Shown here one piece after another: positions 33,306-38,997 of a stretch of 38,997 bases of DNA (position 1 is its first letter; every line of letters begins with the position of its first letter). Origin of the DNA: Tieghemiomyces parasiticus (taxonomy: Eukaryota > Kickxellomycota > Dimargaritomycetes > Dimargaritales > Dimargaritaceae). Under the pieces are notes generated by a model that saw nothing but the letters and a program-made list of their open reading frames with translations, did not search any database and was not told where the DNA came from. The stretch is from the NCBI GenBank assembly GCA_027575765.1, contig JANBPT010000390.1:1-38997 (forward strand), written 5' to 3'. The translations under genes were made by a program, and so were the position numbers.

Positions 33306-33935
33306 AGTGAAAAGCAGGGGAGCAATATATGTAGTGAACAAGGATCAGGGGCCTTCAGGGTGTGGAATGAGGTGACCCGAGCGAACTATGAAAGGGTGTA
33401 AATGACGCTGAGGTCGAGAGTGTGAAACTCTAGATCAGCGGGGCAAGCATCAGACCAATGCGGTTTACGGTATTACACCTATCTATTCGCAATGCCATCG
33501 CTCCCGTCAGGTCCCGCATCTCACGGGTTGGGCGTGAAGTGAAATTATTTTGTCTGTCTGTGGTGGGCTTTAGCCCCAGATTTGATTGGCCCCCTCTCTC
33601 TACTGATGAGAATTTTTGACTGGTGAAAATACTGCCAGCTCCAGCCTACCGAGGCAGAGTTAAACTGCAACTTTGTTATGGCCTCTTTAACCTGTGTACC
33701 GCCATTGCCAGTCAACTTCCCAATCACTCTCCTACGGCGCCAAGTGTATATTTGGGGACTGGCTGGCCTACATCCAAGGTACAAGCTCGTGGCTAGGTTT
33801 AGTTATCGGTGGGACATGCAATTAAAATCGAGAAATGGGACATCCGACCAACCTGATGAACCCCGGTAGCCCTACACTTAAGGTTATGCGTCAGCAAGGG
33901 AGGAAGTCGCGACTGAAGTCCATCCGTTGGTTAGG
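33306..33935. other. intergenic between CDK7 and POP3 (same strand)
   Basis: About 630 bases holding the POP3 promoter and the CDK7 3' flank. No gene or clear regulatory site is seen. Confidence 0.4.
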
Positions 33936-35743
33936 CTAATCGATAAAGAGCCGCTTGGCCGTATTATTACGCTCGGATTCGGCCAGTAGTTCTGCTCGAC
34001 AAAGGGGGGAGGGTGAAGGGAGGGGCAGCCAGAGGTAAGGTTAAACCGACACGCCTGGAAACCGGCGACAGATGTGCCTAGGAGGCCACGAAGAATGCCG
34101 AGAAGGGACAATACTTACCTGGATCCAGTTTCCGCTTCTCCGCGACCTGGTCGTCGTTGAGGTTTAGGGCCGGTTTGGGCAAACGGGCCGGCGGCGTTGG
34201 CCGTGGCATATTCTGGAAGTACGGATGGTTGAGCGCCTGTGGTAGACAGGTGACAAAAGTTCAAAACGACCAAGTTGTAAGGTTAGGCGGTGACAAACGG
34301 ATAGGGTATCGAGCATACCACCTGGAGCTAGTCAAAGCGGTCAGGGGAGGAGACAGAGGATGAGGACTTACTTCGAGGGCGGAGATACGCTTAACAGGAT
34401 TGTATATTAGCATCTTCTCCATCAGATCGAGAGAGTCCGGTGTGGTGGCTGTAAAGAGGGTCTGCAGCGAGGTCTTTGGGTATTGGTTGAACTTGAGGTA
34501 GTCCGGCAGCTTAGTATGTTCCTGGATAGGATTACAATAGTCAAAGGAAGGGGGGTGGTAGGGAGCCAGGTAGGTTAGATCAGATGAGGGTACCATGGGT
34601 CGGCCAAACCAGGGTGTACCTGCCGGCGAACTACGGCCCAAGGTAAAGCACAGCGCACTAGACTACTTACGGGCCAATCCTCCTCCGCGGGCGTGCCCAG
34701 CGCCCGGAAGATCGTGTTGAGCTGGTCCATGTCGGATTCCCCCGGCAGGTACGGCGTCCGCAGCATAAGTTCGGCAAAGATGCAGCCGACCGACCACATG
34801 TCAACGGCGTAGCCGTACTTTTTAGAGCCAAAGAGTAGTTCAGGTGCTCGGTACCACCTAGTTGAATGGCGGCAAGGTTAGTGGGTAAATAGCGGAGGGT
34901 GCGAGAGGGGGGAGTTGTCAGAATGAGTCGAGTGGCCACGGGATATTAGATGGTATAGTTATTACCAACGACCGAGCCGCTCAAAGTATGAAAGAACCGT
35001 TAAACACGGCCCTTCTGGTTTGGACGGCTTACCGGGTGACGACCTGGGAGGTCATAGCAGCCGTCGGCTCCGCATAGTCGCGGGCAAGACCGAAATCTGC
35101 CAATTTGAGCTGACCGTCACTCGCAATCAGCAAGTTGTTGGGTTTGAGATCCTGTCGCGTGTGGCGGGTTGGGATGGAACCAGTGCGGTAGACGTATTGG
35201 GTTAGATCGGTTAGTGTGTAAAAAGTAAACAGCCGTACCCGGCAGAGGAAACCTTGTGACTCGTCCCTTCCCTCCTGGTTCTCCACAGCTGGAATTACCA
35301 AAAACCAAAGAAAAAACCCTCCCACTTACCCGGTGCAGGATCCAGCTCCGATGACAGTGATGCAGCCCACGCAGGGTCATGAGCATCCAGCTCTTGATAT
35401 CGTCTGGTTTAAAAATCAAGTCGGTGTCCTTGATGACCATCTCCAGGTCGGTATCCAAAAACTCCAGGACCAAGTTCAAATTGGTTTTCTGCGAGAACAC
35501 GTCCAGGAGCCTGATGACATTGGGGTGAACGAGTTCACGGAGGGCCTTGACCTCCCTAATGGCCGACATGTCAAGGCCGCTCTTAGAATCGCCCACCTTG
35601 ATCTTCTTCAGGGCCACCAGGCGGCCCGTGGCGATCTCAACACCCTGGTAGACAACCGCGTACGTGCCCTCGCCGACCTTCTTTTCCTTGCGGTACTTGG
35701 CCCCCGTGCGGGCGTTCATGTCCTCTCCAATTTCGACCCGCAT
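33936..35743 (-). CDS. CDK7: cyclin-dependent kinase 7 (Kin28/Mcs6), TFIIH kinase
   Basis: CDK-activating and RNA polymerase II C-terminal-domain kinase. Six exons joined: 35330-35743, 35033-35151, 34671-34857, 34372-34521, 34119-34236 and 33936-33991; all introns are GT-AG (127-178 nt) and the phases fit. The product is 347 aa, as expected. Features are the glycine loop [11 protein letters not shown] (24-34), ATP Lys46 (VALKK), cyclin-binding helix [21 protein letters not shown] (His137, Arg138, Asp139), LADFGLAR, activation-loop Thr172 in [66 protein letters not shown] and the C-terminal AKRLFID. Intron 1 falls exactly between Arg and Asp of the HRD motif. Start: ATG at 35743; a second in-frame ATG at 35719 would also leave a normal N-terminus. 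The gene is divergent from TIM8. Confidence 0.95.
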
Positions 35744-36150
35744 CTTGGTGTAGTGGACTGGGGGACAAGGCAAGGCGGAGTGGGGGGGGAGGGTTGAGGA
35801 GGCGAGGGAAGGATGTGTGACTTGTCAACGGAATGAGGAACCGTGGGGTGGAGCAAAGGGACTGGTGAATCGCTGAGGGGATGCCGTCGTCACTGCGGCT
35901 GCAGTGGAGATGGGTGAAATCTGATACGCTGTGGAGGAGGCCCTCCAGTGTCGTCTTTCCAGGATCACTCTGCTGGCGCATTGGGCTTGTGTGGCCAGCT
36001 ACCTCGCCGGTGTCGCACTCCTCTAACTGCTTATGCTGATCGGCCCAATTTCCTTCGCTACCCTCCCGCATCCCCACTCCCTTGCTGATTTAGCATCACC
36101 CTTCCACCACCCTAATTCGCCGCCCTCGCCAGTCCCTAGTTAAAATCACC
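35744..36150. other. intergenic between divergent CDK7 and TIM8
   Basis: About 400 bases, probably a shared promoter region. It is C-rich on the plus strand towards TIM8. No TATA box is clear. Confidence 0.4.
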
Positions 36151-36426
36151 ATGGGCCTCTTCACCAGCAACACCCATTCCAACTCACCCGCGGCGACTCC
36201 CGGCGGCCCGGATAAAGAACTCAAGGAGTTCGTAGAACAACAGGAGCAACTGGCCAATCTCCAGAACACCGTCCGCCAGCTGACCGAAATGTGCTACACC
36301 CCGTGCGTCCCGCGGGTCGACTCGACCCTGTCGTCCAGCGAGCGCCAGTGCCTCGCCAACTGTGTCAACCGGTACTTTGACTCCATGCGTATCGTTGTGG
36401 AGCAAATGACCAACATGCAGAACTAG
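36151..36426 (+). CDS. TIM8: mitochondrial intermembrane-space chaperone Tim8
   Basis: Small Tim protein that, with Tim13, escorts hydrophobic precursors across the intermembrane space. Single exon, 91 aa. The twin CX3C motif is complete: C48-YTP-C52 and C67-LAN-C71, separated by 14 residues as in Tim8. Flanking family features are ELKEFVEQQEQ and VRQLTEMCYTPC before, and CVNRYFDSMRIV after, close to Tim8 rather than Tim9, Tim10 or Tim13. The ATG sits in a good context (ATCACCATGG). The N-terminal 20 residues are a variable Ser/Asn/Pro-rich stretch. Import and oxidation would be through Mia40 (family knowledge). Confidence 0.93.
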   Translation: MGLFTSNTHSNSPAATPGGPDKELKEFVEQQEQLANLQNTVRQLTEMCYTPCVPRVDSTLSSSERQCLANCVNRYFDSMRIVVEQMTNMQN

Positions 36427-36966
36427 GCTATAGCGTCCGTCAGTCTCCCCCTCTGGTGCGCACCCTCCTCCCATTTTAGCGGGCCGGTCTCCCCCGTCAA
36501 TCGACGCCCGCTTGATCGCTCTTTCTCTCGCTTGAGGGCGGTCTGGCTCACATTTGGGTATCTCATAAAAGCTATGTGGATACACAGACCTGAGCATACA
36601 TAGGGCCGGTGCTGCAGTAAAGGCCTGAGCCAAAGCGAATAAAATGGTGCGGCCCTTGGCAACTAGTACGCAATGCAAGGACGCAACGGGTGTGATGTAT
36701 TTTAAGTTGATCGGTTATCCAAAATACAATCGAGAGGTGGAAAGGTAGCAAGACTTCGCAGGGTTAGGTCAAGATCCCTGGCAGTTCGGAACAAGGAGTG
36801 GCAGGCGTGAAGGAAGGAGGGTATTGCCATTTAACCAGGCGCCATAAAAAAATAAACTCGGAGGGTAATAAAAAAAAGCGTGTTCTTGGGTGCGAATACA
36901 TAATCGTAGGAGCGAGCCCAAATTAGGGTTCAGGTGCAGCCAGTGGCGCATAGATTTGTCAGTTTT
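36427..36966. other. intergenic between convergent TIM8 and the E2 gene
   Basis: About 540 bases of 3' flanks with A runs near 36845-36877, possible poly(A)-signal context for the flanking genes. No gene is seen. Confidence 0.4.
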
Positions 36967-37467
36967 CTACTCTTCGCACGACTGGCGCACTACCCGCTGC
37001 ACCTTCTTCTTAAACAAGGTGTGGTTGTCCCGCCACTCTTTGGCGGCCTCGATATTGGCCGGAGACTCGTCGTTAGGACTGGATAGCATGGAAATGACGC
37101 TGATGAGGATGGTCTCGACGGTGTGGATGGGGAGCCACCGCTCACTCGCCTGCTCGTAGCCGTACTTGTCCTCGCCCGGAGGGTGCAGGATGGAGATGCA
37201 CACCTCGCCGTTCGGGTAGACGTTGGGGTGCCACATCTTGGACTCGAACCGCATCTTGGGTGGCTGCACAGGGTACTCATGTGAGAACGACAGACGCGCC
37301 CGGAAGTAGCCTCCCTCATAGAGGGTGTCCGGCGGACCCATAATCATTACCTCCCACTCATAAATGTTTGAGTCGTCGACCAGGCCCGCCGAGAATCCGG
37401 CCACACCGTCCTTGTTGAGCTCCGTCAGCTGGCGCCGGAGGAGCAAAGCGGACGTTTCGTTAGCCAT
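36967..37467 (-). CDS. UBC7: ubiquitin-conjugating enzyme E2, UBE2G1/Ubc7 type
   Basis: E2 enzyme that carries ubiquitin as a thioester; G-type E2s build Lys48 chains and serve ER-associated and related degradation. Single exon, 166 aa. The ATG at 37465-37467 gives MANETSALLLRRQL, as in UBE2G1; the same frame is open upstream but unlike the family. Motifs are the HPN tripeptide at 80-82, catalytic Cys90 in GEVCISILH, and the G-type acidic insertion HPPGEDKYGYEQASERWLPI after it. The rest (SALLLRRQL, GFSAGL, GPPDTLYEGGYF, HTVETILISVISML, SPANIEAAKEWR) follows UBE2G1 closely. It may be the ER-associated degradation E2 here, but UBE2G1 and UBE2G2 roles cannot be separated from sequence alone. 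Confidence 0.95.
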   Translation of the reverse strand: MANETSALLLRRQLTELNKDGVAGFSAGLVDDSNIYEWEVMIMGPPDTLYEGGYFRARLSFSHEYPVQPPKMRFESKMWHPNVYPNGEVCISILHPPGEDKYGYEQASERWLPIHTVETILISVISMLSSPNDESPANIEAAKEWRDNHTLFKKKVQRVVRQSCEE

Positions 37468-38997
37468 AGTGATATAAATATGCAATAGTGTTGGTTGGGT
37501 CTGGTCGGAGGGAACAGGTCGAATGGCATACGTTGGAATGAAAGACGGGATGAGTATTGGCAGAGACCCAGGCATTGCTCCTGGTGACACCTGGTAGACA
37601 AACAGGGGCAGCCAACACCTGCACTTCAGGAGGCAGCAAGTCTCTGGTCTATTGAGAGGGATGTCCGTAGGCATCAGTATCGCAAGCCACAGGCCGGGCC
37701 GTGAGGGCGTGGGGCGGTGGCTCGAGAGGAGTCCAGGCCTCCGGACTGCTGGACCGTAGCGATAGTCTGCCAACTTACCGAGAGATGTAGCGATGCCCAG
37801 GCAGCACGATAGGGATGAGAGGAGTCCCGAAATGGTAGGTGACGGTGGTAGCTAGCGGCAACGTATCGAAAAGAGAAGAGGGTGGTGCTGAGCTAGAAGA
37901 GTAGGAGGGAGGAACTCAGCAGGACAATGACCCAAATTCGGGAATGGCAGAATGGACTCGATGTGCAGGCAGAGGGCAGAAGCCGTGAGGGGAAAGAAAA
38001 AGGGCGGAGGTGGGTCTGGAGGATGTGGGACGGGGTGGAACCGCAGCGGTGCTGGCTGCTGGTCCAGGTGGAGGTTCTGGTGGGTGGGACAGTGGAGGAG
38101 GCAAAAAAAACCCAATCAGCCAACCGGCGAACCAGTCGCTGTGATAGCAGCGAATGGATGGGCCTACACGGCCTACGTGAAAATGGATGGCGTCGCTAGG
38201 GATAATCGCATGCTCTAGGACAAGGCCAGCAGTCCCCAAGGCTTGGTATAGTTGACGGAAATAGATTTGTCAGGTGAGTCGGGGAGTCCGACAGATGGTG
38301 ACCGGGACACCCAGTGACTTAGAATAGGAACCGGTGAAAGAGTATCTCCCCATGAGGCATCAGCACCGAGCTTGTGGGAAGAAGCCTATTACCGTACCGG
38401 CTGTGGCCAGCGGGGTAGGGGCCGAAAGGTACCGGCCACTCTGTAGTTTACCATTGACGGGACTTGTATCCTGAACCTTGATAGAGCCGGGTCAATGCCA
38501 ATGGGTCAGTGGCTTTTCTCGATTTGGAACTCAAATTTCCCCCGGCGGAGTGTTAGTCGTCGTGGTGGGATGATTAATTTTGACAGATTACATGCCTTCG
38601 TATCCGGTCATTCTACCGTGGCCCATACATATAGTATATCGTCTTCTAGTTCTAATGTACCAGTCACCTCGGTACATTCGGGTACCCTGCAGACCAAACG
38701 ACTCGTCCACAGCCGTCGAACTATTTTAGGGAGCACGCTCAGTACGCTTCGAATCCCACTTACCTCTCGAAAAAAAAAAAAGGTTTGCCCACAGCCGGAG
38801 TTTTTCTCAAGGGCTAACTTTTCGGAGCAGGTCAATATTTTTTTTTCTTTTGCCTTTACTTCAGGACCTACCCCTGCTTCCTCCAAGGGACTGGTCTGCA
38901 ATGGTTGAGCAACCTACTATAGGGTCTAACCTTACCGATCTCCATTGCTGCCCCTACGGCCTGATTCGTATCTAAACCCTGCCACATTTTCCCGCTG
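37468..38997. other. right-hand intergenic region, no secure gene
   Basis: About 1.5 kb upstream of the E2 gene to the window end. A run of 12 A is at 38770-38781 and T runs follow near 38838. Open frames are short and unsupported. A gene may begin beyond the right edge. Confidence 0.4.

Noticed and set aside
38900..38974. Short ATG frame near the right end (24 codons), a possible first exon
   Set aside because: It ends at a stop after 24 codons and only a weak donor is seen; nothing recognisable, so not called.

Overview
The window reads as nuclear DNA of a fungus, probably an early-diverging lineage (Zoopagomycota or Mucoromycota-like; the placement is inference). The support is spliceosomal introns with GTAAGT-type donors and TACTAAC-like branch sites, about 120-245 nt long; fungal-restricted families (Mim2-like, Pop3); an HDEL-ended ER chaperone; and secreted preproproteins with Lys-Arg (Kex2-type) sites. 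Genes are spread thinly, with several 1.5-3 kb intergenic stretches in which I see no genes. Most intron-containing gene models below were rebuilt by joining exons whose splice phases and family sequence both fit.

Layout, left to right: a possible gene end (1-95); a flavin monooxygenase (+); RNA polymerase II subunit Rpb7 (-, three exons, the first only 12 nt); GINS subunit Psf2 (+, two exons); a Mim2-like mitochondrial outer-membrane protein (-, two exons); a secreted Kex2-type repeat preproprotein (+); a decayed relative of it about 3 kb downstream; the nuclear 5'-3' exoribonuclease Rat1/Xrn2 (+, two exons); a second secreted proprotein with dibasic sites (-); an HCNGP/SAP30BP-like nuclear protein (+, four exons); two tandem ceramide synthases (-); calreticulin (+, two exons); an RNase P/MRP Pop3-like protein joined across an intron to a 5' exon (-); CDK7/Kin28 (-, six exons); Tim8 (+); and a UBE2G1/Ubc7-type ubiquitin-conjugating enzyme (-).

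Most genes are housekeeping: transcription (Rpb7, CDK7, Rat1), RNA processing (Pop3, SAP30BP-like), replication (Psf2), mitochondrial import (Mim2-like, Tim8) and ER/secretory functions (ceramide synthases, calreticulin, the E2). They do not form an operon or an obvious cluster. The accessory part is roughly 9.5-18.9 kb, holding the secreted repeat preproprotein, its decayed relative and a second secreted proprotein. That is the best candidate for an undescribed system: a fungal precursor that could release several near-identical peptides of about 50 residues. Two housekeeping proteins (Rat1 and Pop3) also carry in-frame 24-bp tandem repeats in disordered regions.
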